From Halovulum marinum (GTDB lineage: Bacteria > Pseudomonadota > Alphaproteobacteria > Rhodobacterales > Rhodobacteraceae), in NCBI RefSeq assembly GCF_009697225.1, contig NZ_WIND01000001.1, positions 248,001 to 312,000 of the forward strand: a stretch of DNA of 64,000 bases. The letters are read 5' to 3'. A model generated the notes under the pieces. It saw only the letters and a program-made list of their open reading frames with translations. It ran no database searches and was not told the origin of the DNA. Shown here piece by piece: positions 1 to 10,234 of this stretch. The translations under genes and the position numbers were made by a program. The first letter of the stretch is position 1, and each line of letters starts with the position of its first letter.

Positions 1-94
1 ATTTCTGCCCCCGCGGCGGAACAATTTCCCCGCCCGCGCGTTTATCACCACGGGGGCGTGGCCCCCATGCGCACCGGCGCAGCTGGGGGGACAC

Positions 95-145
95 ATGAGC
101 ATGACTTCGACGATCGGCACCGCACCGCGGCGGGGGGCGGCATGA
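95..145 (+). CDS. possible 16-residue leader peptide upstream of thiD
   Basis: A 16-codon frame (MSMTSTIGTAPRRGAA) starts at an ATG preceded by a run of G (positions 85-90) that can serve as a Shine-Dalgarno sequence. Its TGA stop overlaps the ATG of thiD in an ATGA arrangement. This is the layout of a translationally coupled leader. It is too short for its residue content to be informative, so chance remains quite possible. No TPP riboswitch consensus was recognised in the same leader. Confidence 0.3.
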   Translation: MSMTSTIGTAPRRGAA

Positions 146-948
146 TTCCGAACCTTCTGACCATCGGCGCCTCGGATCCGACCGGCAGCACCGGCGTGCA
201 GGCGGATCTCAAGACCTTCGGCGCACGCGGCGTCTACGGCATGGCCGTGATCACCGCGCTGACCGCGCAGAACACCCAGTGCAACGGCGGGCTGGACCCG
301 GTCGCGCCCGATTTCGTCGCCGCGCAGCTGGCAGCGGTCGCCGCCGACGTGCGGCTCGACGCGATCAAGATCGGCATGGTGCCCAGCGCGCCGGCGGTGC
401 ACCGCATCGTCGAGGCGCTGCCGCCCGACGTGCCACTGGTGCTCGACCCCGAGATGATCTCGCCCACCGGCGCGCACCTGCTGCCGGACGAGGCGATGCA
501 GGCGCTGATGAACGACCTGATCCCGCGCGCCGCAGTGCTGGTCGCGAACATCGACGAGGCGGCGGTGCTGCTGCACATCGATCCCGCCGCCAACACCCAG
601 GAAATGGCTGCCCAGGCGCTGCGCCTGGCCGAGATGGGGCCGGGATGCGTGCTGCTGACCGGCGGCCGGCTGGGGCAGCCCAGCTGCGCCGACGTGATGG
701 CCTCGGCCGAGGGGCTGCGCTGGTTCGAGGCGCCGCGCATCGACGCCGACACCACCCGCGGCTCGGGCTGCACGCTGTCCGCCGCGCTGGCCGCCGAGAT
801 CGCCCGCGGCGCCCTGCCCGGCGACGCCGCCGAGGCGGCGAAATCCTACCTGACCGGCTGCATTCGCGCCGGCGGTCGGCTCCGGGTCGGCGCGGGGTCC
901 GGCCCGGTCAACCATTTCTACGCCCATTTCACCGACGTCGAGGCCTGA
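142..948 (+). CDS. thiD: hydroxymethylpyrimidine/phosphomethylpyrimidine kinase
   Basis: Ribokinase-fold enzyme that phosphorylates HMP and HMP-phosphate in the cytoplasm to supply the pyrimidine half of thiamine. The 268-residue product has the N-terminal substrate loop GASDPTGSTGVQADLKTF, close to the family's GxDxSGGAGIQADLKT, and near the C-terminus DTTRGSGCTLSAALA, which holds the anion-hole/catalytic GSGC. The start at 142 is chosen because homology begins at MIPNLLTIG and a G-rich ribosome-binding stretch lies just upstream. An earlier in-frame GTG at 58 falls inside a GC hairpin. The Pro-Thr-Gly-Ser variant of the usual SGGAG loop is slightly unusual. No other thi genes are nearby. 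Confidence 0.9.
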   Translation: MIPNLLTIGASDPTGSTGVQADLKTFGARGVYGMAVITALTAQNTQCNGGLDPVAPDFVAAQLAAVAADVRLDAIKIGMVPSAPAVHRIVEALPPDVPLVLDPEMISPTGAHLLPDEAMQALMNDLIPRAAVLVANIDEAAVLLHIDPAANTQEMAAQALRLAEMGPGCVLLTGGRLGQPSCADVMASAEGLRWFEAPRIDADTTRGSGCTLSAALAAEIARGALPGDAAEAAKSYLTGCIRAGGRLRVGAGSGPVNHFYAHFTDVEA

Positions 949-1049
949 TTTCACCGACGCCCGGGCCCGCGGCAGGGCCCGGTCCGGCCGCAGGCGGGAC
1001 CGGGGTAAGGACAACGGCGCGCCAGCGCCTCCGGCTGACAGCACAGGGC

Positions 1050-1083
1050 CCCGGGCGCGTGCGCCCGGGTCCTTGGCTTTTCC
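1050..1083 (+). terminator. rho-independent terminator after thiD
   Basis: A 9-bp GC stem (CCCGGGCGC and GCGCCCGGG) with a minimal loop is followed by a partly T-rich run ending in CTTTT. It lies between the convergent thiD and coxM, and its T tract is on the plus side, so it fits the end of the thiD transcript. Confidence 0.55.
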
Positions 1084-1097
1084 GCGTGACGCCCAGC

Positions 1098-1883
1098 TCA
1101 GCTGGCGGCGACGGCGCGCTTCGTCAGCACCTTCACCAGGTGCGCGCGGTACTCCGGAGTGCCGTGCAGATCGCCGATCATGCCGTCGGCGGACACCGTC
1201 AGCCCGTCGACCGCCTCGGGCGCGTAGTTGCCCGACAGCGCGTCCTCGGCCTCGGTCCAGCGGAAAACGCCATCCTCCGACGCGCCGGTGACGCCGACCC
1301 GCACGCCGTCGGCGTGTTTCGCGACCATCACCCCGACCAGCGCGAAATGCGACGCCGGCTGCTCGAACTTCTGGTAGTTCGCGCGCTCGGGGATCGGGAA
1401 CCGCACCTCGGTGATGATCTCGCCCTCGTCCAGCGCGGTGGTGAACATGCCGTCGAAGAACTCGTCGGCGGCGATCTCGCGGCTGTTGGTGACCACGGTC
1501 GCATTCGCCGCCAGCACCGCCGCCGGGTAGCAGGCGGACGGGTCGTTGTTGGCCAGGCTGCCGCCGATGGTGCCGCGGTTGCGCACCGCCGGATCGCCGA
1601 TGCGCACCGCCATGCCGGCCAGACCGGGAAACTCCGCGGCCGCCTCGCGCGCCACCATGCCGTGGGTGGCGGTGCCGCCGACGCGCAGCGTGTCGCCGTC
1701 GCGGCGCACGAAGCGCAACTCCCTGATGCCGGTCAGGCTGACCAGCACCTCGGGCGCCGCCAGGCGCTGCTTGAGCGTCGGGATCAGCGTCTGCCCGCCG
1801 CCCAGCGCCTGCGCGTCCTCGGCCGACAGCGCCTTCACCGCCTCGTCCAGGCTGGTGGGCCGCGCGAACTGGAAATCGTACAT
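1098..1883 (-). CDS. coxM: CO dehydrogenase-type medium (FAD) subunit
   Basis: FAD-binding subunit of a molybdenum hydroxylase of the xanthine oxidase family. It passes electrons from the [2Fe-2S] subunit to the acceptor. The 261-residue protein shows both FAD pyrophosphate motifs: GGGQTLIP near residue 28 and TIGGSLANNDP near residue 105. It is the last gene of a leftward coxS-coxL-coxM cluster, 32 bp after coxL. The S-L-M order is the one described for form II (BMS-type) enzymes; form I clusters run M-S-L. Because coxL is form II, CO may not be the natural substrate. Confidence 0.88.
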   Translation of the reverse strand: MYDFQFARPTSLDEAVKALSAEDAQALGGGQTLIPTLKQRLAAPEVLVSLTGIRELRFVRRDGDTLRVGGTATHGMVAREAAAEFPGLAGMAVRIGDPAVRNRGTIGGSLANNDPSACYPAAVLAANATVVTNSREIAADEFFDGMFTTALDEGEIITEVRFPIPERANYQKFEQPASHFALVGVMVAKHADGVRVGVTGASEDGVFRWTEAEDALSGNYAPEAVDGLTVSADGMIGDLHGTPEYRAHLVKVLTKRAVAAS

Positions 1884-1915
1884 GCGAATGTCCTTTCGTC
1901 TGATCTGTTCCGGGG

Positions 1916-4285
<2,370 letters not shown>

Positions 4286-4382
4286 GTCGCTTCACTCCCT
4301 GGCGGGGCGCTGGCGCCCCTTGTGCTGCCGGGATGGCGCGGCGCGCCGGCCGCGGTTCCCGGTTCGCTTTGCGATTGGTCGC

Positions 4383-4865
<483 letters not shown>

Positions 4866-5095
4866 GCGTCACCTCCTTGGCATTCCGGCCCCGCCGCGGT
4901 CCGGGCGGGCGCATTCATTGACGCAACCTTGCGCGGAATCGGCAGCGGGTCAAAGCCTTTTCCCGGCCTGCCCGCGCGCCGGCCGGGGCCGGTTTCGCGC
5001 GCGGTCGGCCCGGCGCTGCGCGCCCCCGGGCCCGGCGCGCGTGCGGCGGCCCGCCGCGCTTGGCAGCGGGCCGGGAATGGCGCATAAACCGTGGC

Positions 5096-5500
5096 ATGAT
5101 CGGACGTCTGAACCATGTCGCCATCGCCGTGCCCGACCTCGAGGCCGCGACCGCGCAGTACCGCGACACCCTCGGCGCGCAGGTCGGCCCGCCGCAGGAC
5201 GAGCCCGACCACGGCGTCACCGTCGTGTTCATCACCCTGCCCAACACCAAGATCGAACTGCTGCAGCCGCTGGGCGACGACTCTCCCATTGCCGGGTTCC
5301 TGGCCAAGAACCCGTCGGGCGGGATCCACCACATCTGCTACGAGGTGAGCGACATTCGCGCCGCCCGCGACCGGCTGAAGGCGCAGGGCGCGCGCGTGCT
5401 GGGAACCGGAGAGCCGAAGATCGGCGCCCACGGCAAGCCGGTGCTGTTCCTGCACCCGAAGGATTTCGCCGGCACCCTGGTCGAACTGGAGCAGGCATGA
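5096..5500 (+). CDS. mce: methylmalonyl-CoA epimerase
   Basis: VOC-fold enzyme interconverting (R)- and (S)-methylmalonyl-CoA in propionyl-CoA breakdown. The 134-residue product begins MIGRLNHVAIAVPDL and shows the metal-binding residues expected of the family: His in LNHVAI, Glu in KIELLQP, His in GIHHICYEV and the C-terminal Glu in LVELEQ. The start at 5096 leaves no extra N-terminus; an upstream in-frame ATG at 5060 would add 12 non-homologous residues. Its last 4 bases overlap the start of the DUF1467 gene, so the two are translationally coupled. Confidence 0.9.
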   Translation: MIGRLNHVAIAVPDLEAATAQYRDTLGAQVGPPQDEPDHGVTVVFITLPNTKIELLQPLGDDSPIAGFLAKNPSGGIHHICYEVSDIRAARDRLKAQGARVLGTGEPKIGAHGKPVLFLHPKDFAGTLVELEQA

Positions 5501-5769
5501 CCATCACCGGCGCCCTGGTTCTGTTCGCGGTGATCTGGTTCATGGGCCTGCTGGTGGCGCTGCCGCTGGGCCTGCGCACCCATGGCGACGAGGGCAGCGC
5601 GGGTGACGGCACCCCGGCCTCGTCGCCGGTCAACGCCAACATCCGGCGCAAGATGCTGCGCGTCACCGTCGTCACCGTGATCCTGTGGCTCCCGCTGAGC
5701 GCGCTGATCGCCTCGGGCTGGATCGGCATCGACGATGTCGACATCTGGGGCCGCTACTCCGATCGCTGA
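5497..5769 (+). CDS. DUF1467 family membrane protein
   Basis: A 90-residue protein with two hydrophobic spans: about residues 4-25 (ALVLFAVIWFMGLLVALPLG) and 55-75 (VTVVTVILWLPLSALIASGW). A hydrophilic linker rich in Gly, Ser and Asp lies between them. The length, spans and position directly after methylmalonyl-CoA epimerase (ATGA overlap) match DUF1467 proteins of Rhodobacterales. Function unknown. A GC hairpin with no T tract follows at about 5768-5791. Confidence 0.75.
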   Translation: MTITGALVLFAVIWFMGLLVALPLGLRTHGDEGSAGDGTPASSPVNANIRRKMLRVTVVTVILWLPLSALIASGWIGIDDVDIWGRYSDR

Positions 5770-5857
5770 CCGCCGCAGGGCGGCGGCGGTCCTCGGGATT
5801 GGAAACCGGGCCGGCAAATGCTATTCTCGGAAATCGATCACGGGAAGGAGCCTGCCG

Positions 5858-6049
5858 ATGACCCGGACCGCCATCCTTACCGCCGCACTGCTGGCGCTGG
5901 CCGGCACCGCCGGGGCGCAGTGCTTCGGCGACCACAAGGCCACCACGGCGCAGACCGAGATGACGCCGGTCCCCACCGCCGAGGCCGAGCAGCCGACCGA
6001 TCCGCTGCTGCTGCTGCAGGGGGCAGGGAAAGTTTCAGACGAGGGCTGA
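5858..6049 (+). CDS. small secreted hypothetical protein
   Basis: A 63-residue product with a classical signal peptide (MTRTAILTAALLALAGTAGA, cleavage likely after AGA) and a short mature part rich in Thr, Ala and Glu. The start has a strong ribosome-binding site, GGGAAGGAG, at 5842-5850. The single mature Cys (AGAQC) comes just after the predicted cleavage site, but AGAQC is not a proper lipobox, so a soluble periplasmic peptide is favoured. I do not recognise a family. Confidence 0.55.
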   Translation: MTRTAILTAALLALAGTAGAQCFGDHKATTAQTEMTPVPTAEAEQPTDPLLLLQGAGKVSDEG

Positions 6050-6223
6050 CCGCCCTCCATGCGGTGATCAGACGGGGGCCCACGGCGTTCAGCGGCCGGA
6101 AATCTCCGCCAGCATCACCGCCAGCGCGACCGCGCGGATCACCTTGACCGCCCGGTCGCGCCCCGACCGCCCCACGATACACCGCACGATTGACCGCAGG
6201 CCGCGCGCCGCAGCCGGCCGCGC

Positions 6224-6916
6224 TCATCCCGCCGGGCGGCTCAGCCGGTGGAACATGTGCGTGTAGGCGGCGACGCCCAGCACCGGCACCAGCAGGTTGA
6301 CCAGCGGCACGCTCAGCGGCACCGCCAGCAGCACGCCCAGCGCCCAGACCTGGCCGCGGTGCGCCCGGCGCAGCGCCGCGCCCGGACGGCGGCCCAGCCG
6401 GCGCTCGGCCACCAGCTGGAAATACTCGCGCCCCAGCAGGAAGCCGTTGACCACCCAGAACACCACCGGCGCGGCGAAGGTCGACAGCAGGTAGACCAGC
6501 AGCGCCGCCGCGTTCACCAGCACCACCAGCGCCAGCAGGCTGACCGCCTCGCGCAGCGCCGCCGGGATGCTCAGCCGCGGTGCCGGCGGCAGGTGCGGGT
6601 AGTGCTTCGCCTCGACCGCGTCGACGACGTCGTCGAGGAAGAAGCCGACGCAGACGAAGGCCACCGGCAGCATCAGGAACACCGAGGCCAGCGTCAGCAG
6701 CAGGATCCCGGCCCAGCTCAGCCAGTCGGCGGTCAGGCTGACCTCGCCGATCCAGGGCAACGCGAAACTGTCGGGAAACAGCCAGCCGAACAGGGCGAAC
6801 AGCGCCCAGGACGCCGCCGCCAGCACGGCGATGGTGACGCCCAGCGCCTTCAGCACCGCACCCAGGAAGCGCGCATCGCCCAGCTGGCCCAGCGCACGGG
6901 CGACATCGCTCAGCAT
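6224..6916 (-). CDS. EI24 domain (CysZ-like) membrane protein
   Basis: A 230-residue integral membrane protein with about four to five long hydrophobic segments (near residues 25-47, 65-95, 118-150 and 190-215). It carries the conserved stretch VVNGFLLGREYFQLVAERR, typical of EI24 domain proteins (CysZ/YggB-like). CysZ relatives act in sulfate uptake, but no sulfate genes are near, so the substrate is not assigned. It starts 10 bp after the nitroreductase gene and is probably co-transcribed with it. Confidence 0.75.
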   Translation of the reverse strand: MLSDVARALGQLGDARFLGAVLKALGVTIAVLAAASWALFALFGWLFPDSFALPWIGEVSLTADWLSWAGILLLTLASVFLMLPVAFVCVGFFLDDVVDAVEAKHYPHLPPAPRLSIPAALREAVSLLALVVLVNAAALLVYLLSTFAAPVVFWVVNGFLLGREYFQLVAERRLGRRPGAALRRAHRGQVWALGVLLAVPLSVPLVNLLVPVLGVAAYTHMFHRLSRPAG

Positions 6917-6926
6917 CGCCGCCGCC

Positions 6927-7505
6927 TCAGCCGTCGAGCCAGCGGATCTTGGCCGCCGGATCGGGGCGCGGGCGCTCGGGCGGGGCGGCGCCCTCGGTGC
7001 CGATCACCACATAGCCGGCGATCCGCGCCGGCGGCGCCAGCGCCAGCCCGTGCTCAAGGAAACCGGGCTCGGTGGCGGTCCAGCCGGTCAGCCAGTTCGC
7101 GCCCCAGCCCGCGGCCAGCGCCGCGTTCAGCACGCTCAGGCAGACGCAGGCGGCCGAGGCGCGCTGTTCGACCCGGGGGATCTTCGGGCTGTCGACCGGG
7201 CGCGAGACCACCGCCACGATCAGCGGCGCGTCGGCGAACATCGCCGCCTGCTTGGCGGTCTGCTCGGCGTCCTGACCGGCCCGCGGGCCGGCGTCGGTCA
7301 CCGCCGCGGCCAGCCGGTCCAGCGCCGCGCGCTCCAGCACCAGCAGCTCCCACGGCTCCAGCTTGCCGTGGTCGGGCACCCGCAGCCCGGCCTCGAGGAT
7401 CGGCGTCAGCGCGGCGCGGTCCGGCCCCGGCCCGTGCAGCGTCCTGGCCGGGCGCGAGCGGCGGGTGAGCAGGAAGTCGAGCACCTCGGGGCGGGAATCG
7501 GGCAT
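6927..7505 (-). CDS. nitroreductase family protein (YdjA-like)
   Basis: FMN-dependent NAD(P)H oxidoreductase, 192 residues. The N-terminal RRSRPARTL matches the FMN-phosphate binding RRS motif. RVPDHGKLEPWELLVLE and the GWGANWLTGW segment match compact YdjA-like nitroreductases. The start at 7505 (MPDSRPEV) has GAGG at proper spacing; a GTG five codons earlier at 7520 is the alternative. It lies upstream of the EI24 gene and downstream of the azoreductase gene, on the same strand but separated from azoR by a likely terminator. The natural substrate is unknown. Confidence 0.85.
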   Translation of the reverse strand: MPDSRPEVLDFLLTRRSRPARTLHGPGPDRAALTPILEAGLRVPDHGKLEPWELLVLERAALDRLAAAVTDAGPRAGQDAEQTAKQAAMFADAPLIVAVVSRPVDSPKIPRVEQRASAACVCLSVLNAALAAGWGANWLTGWTATEPGFLEHGLALAPPARIAGYVVIGTEGAAPPERPRPDPAAKIRWLDG

Positions 7506-7541
7506 CGGAAACCTCGGCACGGGAACGTCTGGAAATGCGAA

Positions 7542-7568
7542 GCGCGCCCCGCTGACCGGGGGCGCGCG
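7542..7568 (-). terminator. hairpin terminator after azoR
   Basis: On the minus strand a stem of GCGCGCCCCC with GGGGCGCGC around a 7-base loop is followed by TTCGCATTTCC. It lies between the azoR stop and the nitroreductase start. The T tract is weak. Confidence 0.4.
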
Positions 7569-7604
7569 CCCGTCTTCGGCCCCGCGGCGGGGGATGTCAA
7601 CGCG

Positions 7605-8174
7605 TCAGGCGGCCTCGGCCCGGGTCAGCGCGTCGATGTGCGCGTTCGCCGCCTCCAGCGTCTTGTCGGCATCGTTGCCCAGCGCGTCGGCGGCGACGAT
7701 CTCGACGTCGGTGATGCCGATGAAGCCCAGCACATGGCGCAGATAGGGCGTGGCGTGATCCCAGGCGCTGCCCACCGGCATGCCGCCCGAGGCGACCACC
7801 AGATAGGCGCGCTTGCCGGTCAGCAGCCCCTCGGGGCCGTCGGCGGTGTAGCGGAAGGTCTCGCCGGCGCGCGCCACCTGGTCGATCCAGGCCTTCAGCG
7901 TCGCCGGGATCGCGAAGTTGTAGACCGGGACGGCGATGACGATGGCGTCGTGGGCGCGCAGTTCGTCGATCAGCTCGTTCGAGACCTGCATCACCGCGCC
8001 GCCGGTGCCGGCGTCGCGGGCCGAAATCCAGTCCTCGGTGACGAAGGGCAGGCCGACGCTGACATCGCGGACGGTGACCGGATCGCCCAGCCCTTCGGCC
8101 AGCTTCTCGGCCAGCTGCCGGGTGACCGATGCATCGTGCCGCGCGCTCGATTGGATCAGAAGTGTCTTGGACAT
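7605..8174 (-). CDS. azoR: FMN-dependent NADH-azoreductase
   Basis: Flavodoxin-fold quinone/azo reductase of 189 residues. It starts MSKTLLIQSSARHDASVT, in which the S-S-x-R loop binds the FMN phosphate as in AzoR. PVYNFAIPATLKAWIDQVARAGETF is the conserved flavin/dimer segment, present with intact spacing. The start at 8174 is supported by GGAGG seven bases upstream; earlier in-frame codons have no homology. It stands alone as a leftward unit followed by a hairpin. Confidence 0.9.
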   Translation of the reverse strand: MSKTLLIQSSARHDASVTRQLAEKLAEGLGDPVTVRDVSVGLPFVTEDWISARDAGTGGAVMQVSNELIDELRAHDAIVIAVPVYNFAIPATLKAWIDQVARAGETFRYTADGPEGLLTGKRAYLVVASGGMPVGSAWDHATPYLRHVLGFIGITDVEIVAADALGNDADKTLEAANAHIDALTRAEAA

Positions 8175-8321
8175 GATGCCCTCCGTTGTTCCTTGGATGA
8201 GCCTCATGTGATAGGCAGCGACAACTGATGCAATCAGGAGAAAGCCCACAGTTAATCCACAAAATGGAAACAGCAGGGCACCGGTCTGTGATCCGCGTGC
8301 GACAGACACGTCGCCCCGCGG

Positions 8322-9002
8322 TCACAGCGCCGGATCGGTGGCCGCCAGCAGCGGCGCGGTCAGCGCCGACAGCGCCCGGGTCTGCCGGCCGTCGGCGTCG
8401 AAGTTCCCGGCCGCCAGCCAGGCCGCGTGCCGGGCGCGCAGCGCCGGCCATTCGCCGTCGATGATCGAGAACCAGGCGGTGTCGCGGTTGCGGCCCTTCA
8501 CGATCGCCGCCTGCCGGTGCACCCCCTCGAAGCTGAAGCCCAGCCGCTGCGCCGCCCGGCGCGAGGCGTGGTTCTGCGCGTTGCACTTCCACTCGACCCG
8601 GCGATAGCCCAGTTCGAAGGCGCGGCCGATCATCAGGCTCAGCGCCTCGGTCGCGGCGCGGCTGCGCTGCAGCCGCGGCGACAGCGCGATATGGCCGATC
8701 TCGACTATGCCGGACAGGGGCGTGATCCGCAGGTAGCTGGCGACCCCGGCCGGCCCGGCGCCGTCGTCGAGCGCGTAGAACAGCGGATCCCCCGCCGCGC
8801 CCGCCGCCATCGCCCACTCGGCATAGGCACCGGCGTCGCGGAACGGGCCGTAGGGCAGGAACCGCCAGATCCCGGGCGACAGCGCCCACGACATGTGCAG
8901 CGCGGCGCAGTGCCGCCGCTCGAGCGGCTCCAGCCGGACCGACGCGCCCTGCAGCACGCCGAAGCTGCGGCCCGGCACCTTCCAGGATGTGATCTCGGTC
9001 AT
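8322..9002 (-). CDS. GNAT family N-acetyltransferase (RimJ/RimL-like)
   Basis: A 226-residue acetyltransferase with the typical layout of the RimJ-like group. V-RLEPLERRHCAALH comes first, the beta-4 strand motif ASYLRITPLSGIVEIGHIALSP is in the middle, and the acetyl-CoA loop region (LQRSRAATEALSLM) precedes CNAQNHASRRAAQRLGF. The last is the diagnostic N-x-x-S-x-x-x-x-x-x-L-G-F motif. The substrate, probably a small molecule or a protein N-terminus, cannot be told. The ATG at 9002 is preferred, although AGGGG is unusually close; a GTG lies three codons earlier at 9011. Confidence 0.85.
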   Translation of the reverse strand: MTEITSWKVPGRSFGVLQGASVRLEPLERRHCAALHMSWALSPGIWRFLPYGPFRDAGAYAEWAMAAGAAGDPLFYALDDGAGPAGVASYLRITPLSGIVEIGHIALSPRLQRSRAATEALSLMIGRAFELGYRRVEWKCNAQNHASRRAAQRLGFSFEGVHRQAAIVKGRNRDTAWFSIIDGEWPALRARHAAWLAAGNFDADGRQTRALSALTAPLLAATDPAL

Positions 9003-9033
9003 CCCCTGCACCGATCACGCCGCGCCCGCGGCG

Positions 9034-10224
9034 TCAAGCGATCAGCTTGGGGTCCTTGCCCAGATCGACGCCGGGGAACAGCACGGTGTCCAACTTGCCC
9101 TTGTCGATGCCGAACAGGCCGCGCATCGCCCAGGCGGCGTAGCCGCGCACGTCCGCGGTCGGCATCAGGTCGCGGTCGCGGTACAGGTTTCCCGCCTTCA
9201 GACCCGGCCACTTGCCATGCACCGCCTGGCCGCGCAGCGCGCCGCCGGCGAAGATCGCCGCGCCGCCGGTGCCGTGGTCGCTGCCCCGGTTGCCGTTCTC
9301 GCGCACGGTGCGGCCGAACTCGGTCAGGCACAGCACCGCGGTCTTGCCCCAGGCCGGGCCCAGGCCCTGTTTCAGCGTCAGGATCGCGGTCTGCAGCTCC
9401 TTCAGCGCGCCGGCCAGCCCGCCGGGCTGGTTCTGGTGCGTGTCCCAGCCGTTCAGCGAGAACGCCGCCACCCGCGCCTGCCCCGACAGCTGCTGCGCGG
9501 CAAAGCCGGCCAGCGCCGCGGCGCGGGCGGCCTGGCGCGGGTTCATGGCGTTGCCGTCCTGCGCCGCGGCCAGGGTCATCGCCGCCTCGCCGGCCTGCCG
9601 GAACAGCGGGTCGTCGCGGTAGACCGCGTTCAGCAGCAGCTGCGCCTGCGGCGACAGCGCCATGTCGCTGTCCGGCGACCAGGCCGACGCCGGCGCGTCG
9701 CCCGACAGCAGCAGCAGGTTCTCGCGGCCCACGGCATAGGCGGTCTGCGCGCTGGCGCCGGGCAGCAGCGACAGCATCCGGTTCAGCCAGCCGTCGCGGC
9801 CCGGGGTCATGCCGCCGTCGGGCGAGTTGCCGCCGTTCTCCAGCAGGTCCTGACCGTCGAAATGGCTGCGCTTGTCGCGGTATGGCGTGGACACGGCATG
9901 GGCGAAGCTCAGCTCGCCCGCCTGCCACAGCGGCATCAGCCCCGAAAGCTCCGAGTGCAGCATGAAGAACCCGTCCAGATCGTGCGCGCCGCCCGCCTCG
10001 CCGGTGCTCAGGTTCCTGCGGTGACCGCGCAGCGCGCGGTCGCCGATCGGCTGCACCACGTCGAGCCCGTCCATCGCGCCGCGCAGCACGATCACCACCA
10101 GCCGGTTGTCGCCCGGCGTCACCGCCAGCGTCACCGGGGTGACGAACGGGCTGGCCGCGGCCGAGCAGCCCAGCGCCAGCGTGGTGCCCAGGAACCGGCG
10201 TCGGCTGAAATCCAGATCGGTCAT
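9034..10224 (-). CDS. DUF1501 family exported protein (Tat substrate)
   Basis: A 396-residue protein of the alkaline-phosphatase-like DUF1501 family. The N-terminus MTDLDFSRRRFLGTTLALGCS is a twin-arginine signal (SRRRFLG) followed by a hydrophobic stretch, so it is probably folded and exported by Tat. Family-typical blocks include VVIVLRGAMDGLDVVQP, RSHFDGQDLLENGG, VAAFSLNGWDTHQNQ, LTEFGRTVRENGN and DHGTGGAAIFAGG. The blocks GWDTH and EFGRT carry likely metal ligands. It follows the DUF1800 gene by 10 bp, a pairing very common in bacteria. Activity unknown. Confidence 0.88.
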   Translation of the reverse strand: MTDLDFSRRRFLGTTLALGCSAAASPFVTPVTLAVTPGDNRLVVIVLRGAMDGLDVVQPIGDRALRGHRRNLSTGEAGGAHDLDGFFMLHSELSGLMPLWQAGELSFAHAVSTPYRDKRSHFDGQDLLENGGNSPDGGMTPGRDGWLNRMLSLLPGASAQTAYAVGRENLLLLSGDAPASAWSPDSDMALSPQAQLLLNAVYRDDPLFRQAGEAAMTLAAAQDGNAMNPRQAARAAALAGFAAQQLSGQARVAAFSLNGWDTHQNQPGGLAGALKELQTAILTLKQGLGPAWGKTAVLCLTEFGRTVRENGNRGSDHGTGGAAIFAGGALRGQAVHGKWPGLKAGNLYRDRDLMPTADVRGYAAWAMRGLFGIDKGKLDTVLFPGVDLGKDPKLIA

Positions 10225-10234
10225 TGTCGCCTCC

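Noticed and set aside
1-141. TPP riboswitch ahead of thiD
   Set aside because: The conserved CUGAGA and ACCUGAUCUGGAUAAUGCC elements are not present.
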